A stretch of DNA of 60,010 nt. It comes from Gammaproteobacteria bacterium (GTDB taxonomy: Bacteria > Pseudomonadota > Gammaproteobacteria > Chromatiales > Chromatiaceae). Under the pieces are notes generated by a model. That model was given only the letters and a program-made list of their open reading frames with translations. It did not search any database and was not told where the DNA came from. The stretch is from NCBI GenBank assembly GCA_020445405.1, contig JAGRGQ010000016.1, positions 1-60,010 on the forward strand, read 5' to 3'. A program made the translations under genes and the position numbers. Position 1 is the first letter of the stretch. Every line of letters starts with the position of its first letter. Positions 49,939 to 57,635 of this stretch are shown one piece after another.

Positions 49939-50298
49939 TCAACCCATGTAGGCTTTTGCCTCTTCTCCCGGGTTTGGGAGTCCTGCAATACGCCAGACCT
50001 CGAGGCAATTGCGGAACAGTGTCTTGATATCTTTTCTGCTTAGTGTGCTGTTGCGACAGATCCTGCGCAGCGGCGGAATTGCACCCAAGCGTAAATAACG
50101 GTCGCGCAGGTAATGCAAAATCATCCAGTGATCACTGTGCAACGGCCCGATACCTCTGATTTCAGCGATGATGCGGCCCATCTGCTCAGTCCAAAGCGAA
50201 GGATCGATGAGGAAACCATCCTCGTCAAAAGCCAGGCCCCCGCACCCCTTCCCGGGAATAGCCCCGACTCCACTTTCAACTGTTGAACAGCCTGTCAT
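49939..50298 (-). CDS. DsrC/TusE-family protein lacking the redox cysteines (RspA-like)
   Basis: A 119-residue cytoplasmic protein. Residues 20-119 follow the DsrC/TusE pattern: AFDEDGFLIDPSLWTEQM, GIGPLHSDHWMILHYLRDRYL, IPPLRRICR, LFRNC, and IAGLPNP. In sulfur-transferring DsrC and TusE the C-terminal arm carries a cysteine before IAGLP and a penultimate cysteine. Here the first position is Trp (EVWRIAGLP) and the end reads NPGEEAKAYMG, so both are lost and the tail is longer. It therefore probably does not carry sulfur and may be regulatory; that is inference. The start is the ATG at 50298 with AGAGGA upstream. It is divergent from cysB. Confidence 0.82.
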   Translation of the reverse strand: MTGCSTVESGVGAIPGKGCGGLAFDEDGFLIDPSLWTEQMGRIIAEIRGIGPLHSDHWMILHYLRDRYLRLGAIPPLRRICRNSTLSRKDIKTLFRNCLEVWRIAGLPNPGEEAKAYMG

Positions 50299-50378
50299 CC
50301 GCAGTCCTCTCATCAAGCTCACTTCGCATCGCAGTAAGATAAGACGAATATCGGATTTGACTGTAGTCCAATTCCATT

Positions 50379-50406
50379 TTGAGATAAAATAATTTTTTTA
50401 TATATA
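50379..50406 (+). promoter_or_regulatory. Candidate sigma-70 promoter of cysB
   Basis: TTGAGA (50379-50384) and TATATA (50401-50406) are separated by 16 bases in a very AT-rich stretch of the divergent region. Transcription would begin near 50413, giving a leader of about 40 bases that contains the two ATCTGATCA repeats. Confidence 0.4.
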
Positions 50407-50434
50407 GATAGATTTGATTAGCATATCGCTATAG

Positions 50435-50455
50435 ATCTGATCACAAATCTGATCA
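50435..50455 (+). promoter_or_regulatory. Direct repeats ATCTGATCA overlapping the cysB start
   Basis: The nonamer ATCTGATCA occurs at 50435-50443 and again at 50447-50455, one helical turn (12 bp) apart, each containing the palindrome TGATCA. The second copy ends on the A of the cysB ATG. No purine-rich ribosome site is present between them, so a bound protein could directly affect cysB translation or transcription. Autoregulation by CysB is a plausible but unproven reading. Confidence 0.45.
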
Positions 50456-51429
50456 TGAAATTACAACAGTTAAAATTCTTGCTGGCAGTCGCCCAAAGCG
50501 ACCTCAATATTACTGCCGCCGCTGAGCGTCTGTTTACTTCCCAGCCGGGGATAAGTAAGCAGATACGCCAGCTTGAAGAGGAACTGGGAGTCAGGATTTT
50601 CGAGCGTAACGGCCGTCAGTTATCCTCCGTTACGCCAGCGGGCGCAGCCATCATCGAAAGGGTGGAAAAAGTACTGCACGATGTGGACGCGATTCGGGAT
50701 GCAGCCAGGCAGTTCAGTTCACCCGATAGCGGCAGTCTCTCCATAGCGACCACCCATACCCAGGCGCGCTACGTGTTGCCGCCGGTAATCAAGGCTTTTC
50801 GCAGCCGTTATCCGGGCGTGCAACTACAGATGCACCAGGGCAATCCTGAGCAGATATCGGAAATGGCAGCCAGCGGCACCGTTGATTTCGCTATCGCGAC
50901 CGAGGCTACGGCGAACTTCGGCAATCTGATCATGATGCCCTGTTACTATTGGAACCGCGCCATTATCATCCCCTGCGGCCACCCATTGCAGGAGATGGAG
51001 CGGCTAACGCTGGAATCGCTTGTCCAGTACCCCATCGTTACCTATGTATTCGGATTCACCGGACGTGCCCAGTTGGACCGCGAGTTCAAGAAAAAGGGGC
51101 TTAAGCCTCAAATGGTCCTGACCGCGACCGATGCGGACGTTATCAAGACTTACGTCAAGCTGGGACTTGGCATCGGCATAGTTGCACGCATGGCCTACGA
51201 CGAAAAAATTGACACGACCCTGTGTGCACTGGATGCCAGCAATCTGTTTCCACGCAGTATTACCCGACTGGGCTTCAGACCAAGCCTCTTCCTTTATGAC
51301 TATCATTACGAGTTTATACGACTGTTTGCCAATCATCTGACACGGGAGACGGTCGACGCAGCGATAGCGGCAATTTCGGAACAAGAGCGCGAAACACTCT
51401 TTCGTGATCTCAAGCTGACTGAACTATAG
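50455..51429 (+). CDS. cysB: LysR-type regulator CysB
   Basis: Controls sulfur assimilation genes in response to N-acetylserine or O-acetylserine and sulfide. It has 324 residues. The winged helix-turn-helix is at 1-60 (MKLQQLKFLLAVAQSDLNITAAAERLFTSQPGISKQIRQLE), and the inducer-binding domain has TTHTQARYVLPPVIKAFRSRYP and YPIVTYVFGFTGR, both characteristic of CysB/Cbl. No Shine-Dalgarno sequence precedes the ATG. The DsrC-like gene is divergent from it, which suggests shared control. CysB and Cbl cannot be told apart with certainty here. Confidence 0.93.
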   Translation: MKLQQLKFLLAVAQSDLNITAAAERLFTSQPGISKQIRQLEEELGVRIFERNGRQLSSVTPAGAAIIERVEKVLHDVDAIRDAARQFSSPDSGSLSIATTHTQARYVLPPVIKAFRSRYPGVQLQMHQGNPEQISEMAASGTVDFAIATEATANFGNLIMMPCYYWNRAIIIPCGHPLQEMERLTLESLVQYPIVTYVFGFTGRAQLDREFKKKGLKPQMVLTATDADVIKTYVKLGLGIGIVARMAYDEKIDTTLCALDASNLFPRSITRLGFRPSLFLYDYHYEFIRLFANHLTRETVDAAIAAISEQERETLFRDLKLTEL

Positions 51430-51531
51430 GTGAAAAACGTGATTGACCGGTCCGCGCCGTGCGCGCTGTTGGAATGCCCTGAGCCTGGCCGTTGATTGCG
51501 ATAGCATAAATCAATGGCCTGCGGGAGCGGT

Positions 51532-52488
51532 TCAGTAACCGGGGTTTTCCAGCCTCGCCAGAATTTGTGACTTTACCTTCAGTGCCACTGTCAACGCCTC
51601 CTGCCCCACCCGGCCATCGACCAATGGCGGGTTGCCGCCACGGACACTATCGATAAAGGCTGCGATTTCCGCATCCAGGGGCTTTACCGGCATGACATTC
51701 ACCCGATCCATCACCACCTCCGGCCACTTCTCTCCCGGATTCGCTTTCGGATACGCTGTATCGATTCGCTGATCGATGAAATCGAGTGACTCGTAACGAT
51801 TCTTTTCGAAAACCCGAAAACGGCGCATGGTTTTTTCTGACACCCGGCTGGCGATGACGTTCGCTACTGTGCCGTTGGCAAACTCCAGCCGTGCATTGGC
51901 AATGTCAACATGGGATGTCAGAACCGGCGTGCCTACCGCAGAAATGGCTGTAATGTCGGACTTCACCAGCGAGAGAATGATATCGATATCGTGAATCATC
52001 AGATCCGACACCACGTCCACGTCTGTCGCACGGGTGCTGAATCCACTCATTCTGTGGGCCTCAATGAATCTGGGTCTCGATATACGCGCCGCCAGGGCCA
52101 TCACACCCGCGTTAAACCGCTCAAGGTGACCGATCTGCAAAATCACTTTGGCGTCATCCGCAAGCCGTACGATCTCCTCCCCCTCTTCAAGAGTAGACGC
52201 AATGGGCTTTTCCAGCAGCATATGAACACCGGCTTTTAATAGTGGACGCGCCTCCACCAGGTGAGCCGAGGTCGGAACGACCACACTGACCGCATCCACC
52301 CGGCCCAACAAAGCCTCGCTGCTGCCGAATGCCGGGCAACCGGCTTCGGACGCCACCCTTGCAGCCGTTTCGGAGTTGGTATCCACCACGCCGACCAGCT
52401 CCACTTCCGGCATGCGCGCGTATATCAGGGCATGAAACCGGCCCAGGTACCCGACACCGACAACACCGACTCGAACTCTTGCAGTCAT
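51532..52488 (-). CDS. Gfo/Idh/MocA-family NAD-dependent dehydrogenase, possibly GnnA-like
   Basis: It has 318 residues. The Rossmann motif is VGVVGVGYLGRFHALIYARMP. The catalytic Lys is in MLLEKPIAST, and the active-site segment MIHDIDIILSLV is typical of the family. The wording VGVGYLGxFHxxxY is common in dehydrogenases found in lipid A gene clusters (GnnA-like UDP-GlcNAc 3-dehydrogenases). An LpxA-like gene lies 9 kb away in this window, but no GnnB-type aminotransferase is visible, so the sugar substrate is uncertain. It is the only gene on this strand between cysB and the small ORFs. Confidence 0.8.
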   Translation of the reverse strand: MTARVRVGVVGVGYLGRFHALIYARMPEVELVGVVDTNSETAARVASEAGCPAFGSSEALLGRVDAVSVVVPTSAHLVEARPLLKAGVHMLLEKPIASTLEEGEEIVRLADDAKVILQIGHLERFNAGVMALAARISRPRFIEAHRMSGFSTRATDVDVVSDLMIHDIDIILSLVKSDITAISAVGTPVLTSHVDIANARLEFANGTVANVIASRVSEKTMRRFRVFEKNRYESLDFIDQRIDTAYPKANPGEKWPEVVMDRVNVMPVKPLDAEIAAFIDSVRGGNPPLVDGRVGQEALTVALKVKSQILARLENPGY

Positions 52489-52807
52489 GAAACATTCGCT
52501 CCAGGTCTAACGATAGTACCGAAATTTCACACTGAATCTGTTACCGAAAACCCGGTATCGATAATGTATCCCTGAAATTAAAATCGACATTCGGCGAACA
52601 TGGGAGGATAACAGCCCGGCGGTGGGCAATGCGGGCCCACAAGATGTAACTGGCGGAAGGTGAATGTTGTATCGATGTCACTGCAATCACAAGCAGGAAA
52701 CGGGTAAGCGTTGTGCTGACTCCCGGAACCACACGAAGGACGATAGCGGTAAATATACACTTTTTCAGGAACTGCATGAAACTGTAAACAGCCGGCTGCG
52801 CACAACG
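52489..52807. other. 319-bp region between the Gfo/Idh gene and a small membrane ORF
   Basis: No recognised gene. A 77-codon minus-strand frame (52578-52811) starts with a GTG overlapping the stop of the upstream small ORF (GTGA) and would encode eight cysteines, including CPPPGCYPP. It has no ribosome site or known relative I can name. The rest should contain the Gfo/Idh promoter. Confidence 0.35.
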
Positions 52808-52972
52808 TCACTGTTTCAATTTTGAAGCAATAATCTCTTTTACCGGGTCTGATTTCGAAGAAAGCGCATGTACATGCAGCGTGAGGGTCGCCGCCATAGC
52901 CAATCCAACCACCGTAACAATAACCAACAGAAAATCCAGCTTCCGATATTTATGATTACCCTGGTTGTGCAT
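52808..52972 (-). CDS. Small single-span membrane protein (hypothetical)
   Basis: A 54-residue reading frame starting at ATG 52972 (GGA about nine bases upstream), with a charged N-terminus (MHNQGNHKYRKLD), one hydrophobic helix (FLLVIVTVVGLAMAATLTLHVHAL) and a polar Lys-rich tail (KEIIASKLKQ). The layout fits a small inner-membrane protein with the tail outside. A longer reading to 53026 is possible. I do not recognise it. Confidence 0.4.
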   Translation of the reverse strand: MHNQGNHKYRKLDFLLVIVTVVGLAMAATLTLHVHALSSKSDPVKEIIASKLKQ

Positions 52973-53089
52973 TTGACAAGTCCATCTAGTCCAGATTAAC
53001 CCCAGAAATTTGGTAATGGATTGCAACAGGTCCGCTATTATAAACCTATTAGTGATGCTTGGTGTAGCACGTGATCCACTTCATCACAA

Positions 53090-53542
53090 CTAATCACCAC
53101 CCCCCTCGCTGGCACCCGCCTGTTCCAATCTGGTTATCACCGCATTGTTGTTTCCTGTCTTCGCTCGATCCAGGGCGGTGCGCCCCGCCTTGTTTTTTAA
53201 ATTGACATCGGCACCAGCCACCAGTAATGAAGAGACAACCAGAAGATGCCCTCTAGCGGATGCCTCCATTAATGCTGTGTTGCCTTGCGCGTCCGTTACA
53301 TTCACGTCGGCCCCCGCACCAAGCAGTGCAGCCAGGGTGCGCTGGTTTCCATTGAACGCCGCCATAACCAGTGCTGGACGGCCCGCGCTGTTCCTGCCAT
53401 TGACATCCGCGCCCTGCGCCAGCAGACTTTCGACCTGATACAGGCGTCCGGCAGCGGCAGCGGCAGCCAGCTGCTGAGCATTCTCGGCCAGCGCCGGAAA
53501 CGTCAGCGCCAGAACTGAGAAAACTGCGACAAACCGCAACAT
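53090..53542 (-). CDS. Periplasmic ankyrin-repeat protein
   Basis: It has 150 residues: a signal peptide (MLRFVAVFSVLALTFPALA) and about four ankyrin repeats of 33 residues (LLAQGADVNGRNSAGRPALVMAAFNGN, LLGAGADVNVTDAQGNTALMEASARGH, LLVAGADVNLKNKAGRTALDRAKTGNN), then a short Gly-rich tail. Such proteins bind partner proteins; in bacteria several protect against oxidants, but the partner here is unknown. It is transcribed away from apaG. Confidence 0.88.
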   Translation of the reverse strand: MLRFVAVFSVLALTFPALAENAQQLAAAAAAGRLYQVESLLAQGADVNGRNSAGRPALVMAAFNGNQRTLAALLGAGADVNVTDAQGNTALMEASARGHLLVVSSLLVAGADVNLKNKAGRTALDRAKTGNNNAVITRLEQAGASEGGGD

Positions 53543-53712
53543 CCAACCCTCCGGACAAGTGTGCCGATTCGGTAATCGGTTATCGGCTATTTGTTCCTAA
53601 ACTTTAATCATTATGAAAGCAGTGTCAAATTGATCAACCCCCGGCCAAACTCTGGTGGCGGCAACGGATTTGCTGCACAATACACCGAATTGAAACACTA
53701 CAGTTCCGAGCC

Positions 53713-54081
53713 ATGAACCAAATCAGTGTCAATGTAACAACCGCTTACGTGGAATCGCAGTCCTCTCCGGAAGAGAATCACTTTGTTTTTACCTACTCGA
53801 TCAGAATCATCAATACCGGCTCAGCAGCCGCGCGCCTGCTAAACCGGCACTGGATCATCACCGACGCCAACGGCAAAGTTCAGGAGGTGGTCGGCGAGGG
53901 CGTAGTGGGCGAACAGCCATTGCTTCAGCCAGGTGAGGATTTCCACTACACCAGTGGCACATCCCTGGAAACACCCGTTGGCAGCATGCAGGGCAGCTAT
54001 CAGATGCGTGCTGAAAATGGTGACCACTTTGACGCACCCATTGCGCCTTTTACCCTGGCAATCCCCAGATCGCTGAATTGA
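53713..54081 (+). CDS. apaG: ApaG (CorD) protein
   Basis: A 122-residue protein of one fibronectin-like beta domain. It opens ISVNVTTAYVESQSSPEENHFVFTYSIRIINTG. LNRHWIITDANGKVQEVVGEGVVGEQPLLQPGEDFHYTSGTSLETPVGSMQGSYQM is the family core. It is linked to cobalt/magnesium tolerance in enteric bacteria, but the biochemical role is not settled. ksgA normally precedes it; here the region upstream is the accessory insertion. The next gene overlaps its stop. Confidence 0.96.
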   Translation: MNQISVNVTTAYVESQSSPEENHFVFTYSIRIINTGSAAARLLNRHWIITDANGKVQEVVGEGVVGEQPLLQPGEDFHYTSGTSLETPVGSMQGSYQMRAENGDHFDAPIAPFTLAIPRSLN

Positions 54082-54686
54082 GCAGGCAGTGGCTGCTTCT
54101 GGCAGCAGTCGCCCTAACTCTGGTTATCAGCGGTATCGATCCTGTCGCTGACCGGTTTACCTGGTTTCTGGAGACCCTCCCGGTTATGATCGGGCTGGTG
54201 ATTCTGTTTATGACTGTCCGTAGATTCCCGCTTACCAGTCTGCTCTATCACCTGCTGGCACTGCATGCGCTCATCCTGATCATCGGTGGATATTACACTT
54301 ATGCAGAGGTGCCGCTATTCAATTGGCTGCGCGATGGCCTCGAACTGTCCCGCAATCATTATGACAGAGTGGGCCATCTGGCCCAGGGGTTCATACCGGC
54401 AATTCTGGTCAGAGAGATTCTGCTGCGTCTGTCGCCATTGGACCGAGGCGGATGGTTGTTTCTGGTGACCAGCTGCATCTGCCTGGCATTCTCAGCCTTT
54501 TATGAGATGCTGGAGTGGTGGACAGCACTGCTGAGCGGCGACGCCGCGGACGCCTTTCTGGGAACCCAGGGAGACAATTGGGATACCCAATGGGATATGT
54601 TTTTGGCATTGATCGGCGCCGTAGGTGCACAACTCATGCTTGGCAGAATACATGACAGGCAACTGTTAAATCTGTCCGGCAGGTAG
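54078..54686 (+). CDS. YjdF/DUF2238 family membrane protein
   Basis: A 202-residue inner-membrane protein with about six hydrophobic helices. The DUF2238 signatures are YDRVGHLAQGFIPAILVREILLR, SAFYEMLEWWTALL and TQGDNWDTQWDMFLALIGA. It starts with a TTG overlapping the apaG stop (TTGA). Its function is unknown; it separates apaG from apaH, which are usually adjacent. Confidence 0.88.
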   Translation: MSRQWLLLAAVALTLVISGIDPVADRFTWFLETLPVMIGLVILFMTVRRFPLTSLLYHLLALHALILIIGGYYTYAEVPLFNWLRDGLELSRNHYDRVGHLAQGFIPAILVREILLRLSPLDRGGWLFLVTSCICLAFSAFYEMLEWWTALLSGDAADAFLGTQGDNWDTQWDMFLALIGAVGAQLMLGRIHDRQLLNLSGR

Positions 54687-54829
54687 TTCAGCCTTATACA
54701 TCACGCGGCTGAAGACCGAGGAAACATAATGTATTCTTACCCAGATTACCAATGCCCGCTTCACACCTTGAAGACAACAGGCTCAAGTTTATCGCGTGCC
54801 AGAGTTAAACAACCGGGATAATAGAGACT

Positions 54830-55696
54830 ATGGCGGTATACGCAATTGGCGATGTGCAGGGTTGCTACAACGAGCTGCAAAAACTGCTGGAACAGATCGC
54901 ATTCAATCCAGGAAAGGACCAGCTCTGGTTTTCCGGTGACCTGGTAAACAGAGGTCCCGATTCTCTGGCAACCCTGCGATTTGTCAGGAGTCTGGGCAAT
55001 GCTGCTGTCACCGTCCTGGGTAATCATGACCTGCACCTGCTGGCCCTATCCGAAGGCAATATGAAGCATTGGGCAAATGACCGGAGCCTGGAACCGGTGC
55101 TCAACGCAAAAGACCGGGACGAGTTGCTGATGTGGCTGCGTTATCGCCCCCTGATGCATCATGACAGCAAACTCGACTACTCCATCATTCACGCAGGTCT
55201 CCCCCCCCAATGGGACATCGATACGGCACTGATGCGGGCACGCGAGGTCGAAACCGTGCTGCGCGGTGTGGGTTACAGCTACTTCTGCACCCATATGTAC
55301 GGAAACGAGCCAAGTTACTGGTCTGAACAACTTAAAGGAATGGATCGTCTGCGATTTATCACCAACTGCTTCACCCGGCTGCGTTATTGCACCGTGCAGG
55401 GTGATCTGGCACTGAAAGAGAAAGGACCGCCGGGAAGCCAGCGCGACGGATACCTTCCATGGTACGAAGTACCTGGACGCGCCAGCGATGCGGACAGAAT
55501 TCTGTTCGGCCACTGGTCCACGCTGGGCTACCACCAGTCCCGGAACACCTGGGCGCTCGATAGCGGCTGCCTGTGGGGCGGTAAACTCACCGCACTGAAA
55601 CTGAGTAAAGCCAAACCGGTAAAAACGATTCAGGTCAAATGCAAAGGATACCGGGCAAAAAAAATCGAAGCCCAGAGTATCTGGAGCCTATCGTAA
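54830..55696 (+). CDS. apaH: Symmetrical bis(5'-nucleosyl)-tetraphosphatase
   Basis: Hydrolyses Ap4A to two ADP and also removes Np4-type caps from RNA. It has 288 residues with the phosphoesterase motifs GDVQGCYNEL, WFSGDLVNRGPDSL, VLGNHDLHLLAL and IIHAGLPPQWD, then the GHWST and LDSGCLWGGKLTAL segments. A 143-base gap separates it from the YjdF-like gene. Confidence 0.96.
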   Translation: MAVYAIGDVQGCYNELQKLLEQIAFNPGKDQLWFSGDLVNRGPDSLATLRFVRSLGNAAVTVLGNHDLHLLALSEGNMKHWANDRSLEPVLNAKDRDELLMWLRYRPLMHHDSKLDYSIIHAGLPPQWDIDTALMRAREVETVLRGVGYSYFCTHMYGNEPSYWSEQLKGMDRLRFITNCFTRLRYCTVQGDLALKEKGPPGSQRDGYLPWYEVPGRASDADRILFGHWSTLGYHQSRNTWALDSGCLWGGKLTALKLSKAKPVKTIQVKCKGYRAKKIEAQSIWSLS

Positions 55697-55760
55697 TATA
55701 ATCAGCATTTTCTTATACTCTTGCTGCAACTTTCCGCTGACCGCGCACAGGATAACCCAC

Positions 55761-56180
55761 ATGGCTGATACGCGCTTCTCTTTAGCAAGTTTTCTGACCC
55801 GGCTGGCTGCGGCATTGCTGCTGGTATTCGCCACCTACAATCCTTCTGGGTACTCCTGGTACCATCGTTTCATCAACACGCCGGATAAACTGGATCCATT
55901 GCTGATACTGGCAGGCTTGGTGTTGTTGATCGGCTGGATAATATATTTGCGCGCGACGCTCCGTTCGCTTGGCATAGTCGGCACCACCCTGGCGTTGGCG
56001 CTTTTTTGCGTCTTTATCTGGCTGTTGATCGACCGCGGAATCCTCTCTCTGGATGAAACCACCCTGCTTGAATACGTCGGGCTGATCATCATTGCCCTGA
56101 TTATGGCAATAGGCATGTCCTGGTCACATATCCGCAGGCGGTTGAGCGGACAGCTGGATGTGGACGATGTCGACGAATAA
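55761..56180 (+). CDS. Small membrane protein, DUF6524-like
   Basis: A 139-residue protein with four hydrophobic helices. The N-terminal pattern FSLASFLTRLAAALLLVFATYNPSGYSWYHR matches the DUF6524 group as I remember it. An acidic tail (DVDDVDE) follows. Its function is unknown. It is convergent with the NosD-like gene, with 45 bases between the stops. Confidence 0.8.
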   Translation: MADTRFSLASFLTRLAAALLLVFATYNPSGYSWYHRFINTPDKLDPLLILAGLVLLIGWIIYLRATLRSLGIVGTTLALALFCVFIWLLIDRGILSLDETTLLEYVGLIIIALIMAIGMSWSHIRRRLSGQLDVDDVDE

Positions 56181-56225
56181 CCGCCGAATTGCTGCGATAA
56201 ACTGCATGCGCCGACTGTGCAGTCG

Positions 56226-57452
56226 TTACATCAACGGCGCAGGGTCCCCCAAAATCAGCTCTGGTTTGGAAAACGGCGCAAGCATTTCGATAAAGTCGAT
56301 CAGTTCGAGTATCGAAGAACCACGAAAGAAACGAGTCATCGGTCTTTCCATCCAGACACGGTCCGAATACAGATAGACGTTGTGGGGCGTGTCACCGATG
56401 CCGTCGGCATTGAGATCAAATCCAGCGTAATCATCCCAATGATTACCCGTCCAGTCGTTCGCCAATGCGCTGGTCGGAGCGCTGACTGCCACCGTTAACA
56501 GGTTGCTTTCAAAGCGATTGCCATGAATGACGTGCCCGCCTTTTTCGCCATAAAAATACATCGCCACATCATTGTAGGCGATATGATTATTTTCCAGATA
56601 GAGAATATTCTCCGGGTGTACCGGAGCATTGACCGTCAGTCCAATCGCACAGTGTAGTATCTCGTTATCTGCAATGACCACCTGGGAACTCTCTTTGATG
56701 GCAACCGCCGCACCAGTTAATTCGCGCATATGAAAGAAGCGGTTCGCCCTGATCTGCAAGTCGTCGGAGTAGATACCGACGATGCCCTTGGTATTCCAGC
56801 CGATCTGATTGGCGACAATCTTGTTACCTGGAGAGAAAACCAGTTCCATTCCCATACGACTGTGAAGAATCCTGTTTTCACGTATACGGTTGCCGGGAGA
56901 GTTGATAAGCAGAACGTCCCGCACATTCACGATCGAGTTCTTCTCAATAAGATTGTCGCTGCTGTACCAGAGACGCAAGCCCTCCCCCCGCAGGCTCGGC
57001 GATTCACCCTTTGAGCTGATTTGGTTTCCCAGAATTCGATTATCGAAAGCCTTGCGCAGGTTTATACCGAAAAGTACATCCGCGAATACATTATCCTCTA
57101 TCGAAACACCGTTCGCTTCCAGCAGCAAACCGGAATCCAGTCGATCGTGCGAATCGCCCGAGTTGATGATCTTCATGCCGCGGATGATCGAGCCATCCGC
57201 CTTGACATGTACCACAGTGCCATCGCCACCACCGTCGATCGTGACATCGCCACCGCCGTCGATCGTCATTCGGCGTTCGATGACCACGGGGCCCGAATAG
57301 ACGCCCGCCGGCGGCCGCAATACCCCTCCGGTCGGCGTGAGTTCAATAAACAGCTGCATCGGCGGCAGGCTATAGGCTATATGGGGCAACGCCAGAGCCA
57401 TTATCAAATAAAACAGAGCGCGGAACCGGTTCACCATCGACAAACCATTCAA
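56226..57452 (-). CDS. NosD-like periplasmic parallel beta-helix protein
   Basis: It has 408 residues: signal peptide (to about 28), then right-handed beta-helix turns with many N-x-I and N-x-F rungs (GNQISSKGES, IEKNSIVNVRDVLL, IRENRILHSRMGMELVFSPGN). The C-terminal NDWTGNHWDDYAGFDLNADGIGDTPHNVYLYSDR is the signature of NosD, which helps assemble the copper-sulfide centre of nitrous-oxide reductase. No nosZ, nosR, nosF or nosY is nearby, so the role in this organism is uncertain. Its N-terminal part contains an in-frame 24-bp duplication (57221-57268). Confidence 0.8.
   Translation of the reverse strand: MNGLSMVNRFRALFYLIMALALPHIAYSLPPMQLFIELTPTGGVLRPPAGVYSGPVVIERRMTIDGGGDVTIDGGGDGTVVHVKADGSIIRGMKIINSGDSHDRLDSGLLLEANGVSIEDNVFADVLFGINLRKAFDNRILGNQISSKGESPSLRGEGLRLWYSSDNLIEKNSIVNVRDVLLINSPGNRIRENRILHSRMGMELVFSPGNKIVANQIGWNTKGIVGIYSDDLQIRANRFFHMRELTGAAVAIKESSQVVIADNEILHCAIGLTVNAPVHPENILYLENNHIAYNDVAMYFYGEKGGHVIHGNRFESNLLTVAVSAPTSALANDWTGNHWDDYAGFDLNADGIGDTPHNVYLYSDRVWMERPMTRFFRGSSILELIDFIEMLAPFSKPELILGDPAPLM
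57221..57268 (-). repeat. 24-bp tandem duplication inside the NosD-like gene
   Basis: Two adjacent 24-bp copies (57221-57244, 57245-57268) match at 22 of 24 bases and encode TIDGGGDV and TIDGGGDG in frame. The single TIDGGG segment is part of the normal beta-helix, so one rung tip has been repeated. Confidence 0.85.
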
Positions 57453-57635
57453 TTGGGCTTACAAGTTCGACCACCCGAAACCAGACGGGTCGTTCGGAAG
57501 CTGCCGCTTGATTGTTTATTCTAACCGGTTAAACAAAGGCTTCATTAAGGGATGTCAATCAAAATGAAGGTCAGGTTCCACGCGCTGTTGCTGCGGGAAG
57601 TGTAGAATGGACGATTACACGACAGAGCAGAGCCC

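Noticed and set aside
52541-52777. A 78-codon minus-strand frame in the gap upstream of the Gfo/Idh gene
   Set aside because: A hydrophobic start is present, but there is no ribosome site, it overlaps another weak frame, and no family is recognisable.
54687-54713. TTCAGCC/GGCTGAA inverted repeat after the YjdF-like gene as a terminator
   Set aside because: The loop is 13 bases and no T-run follows; it is too weak to annotate.
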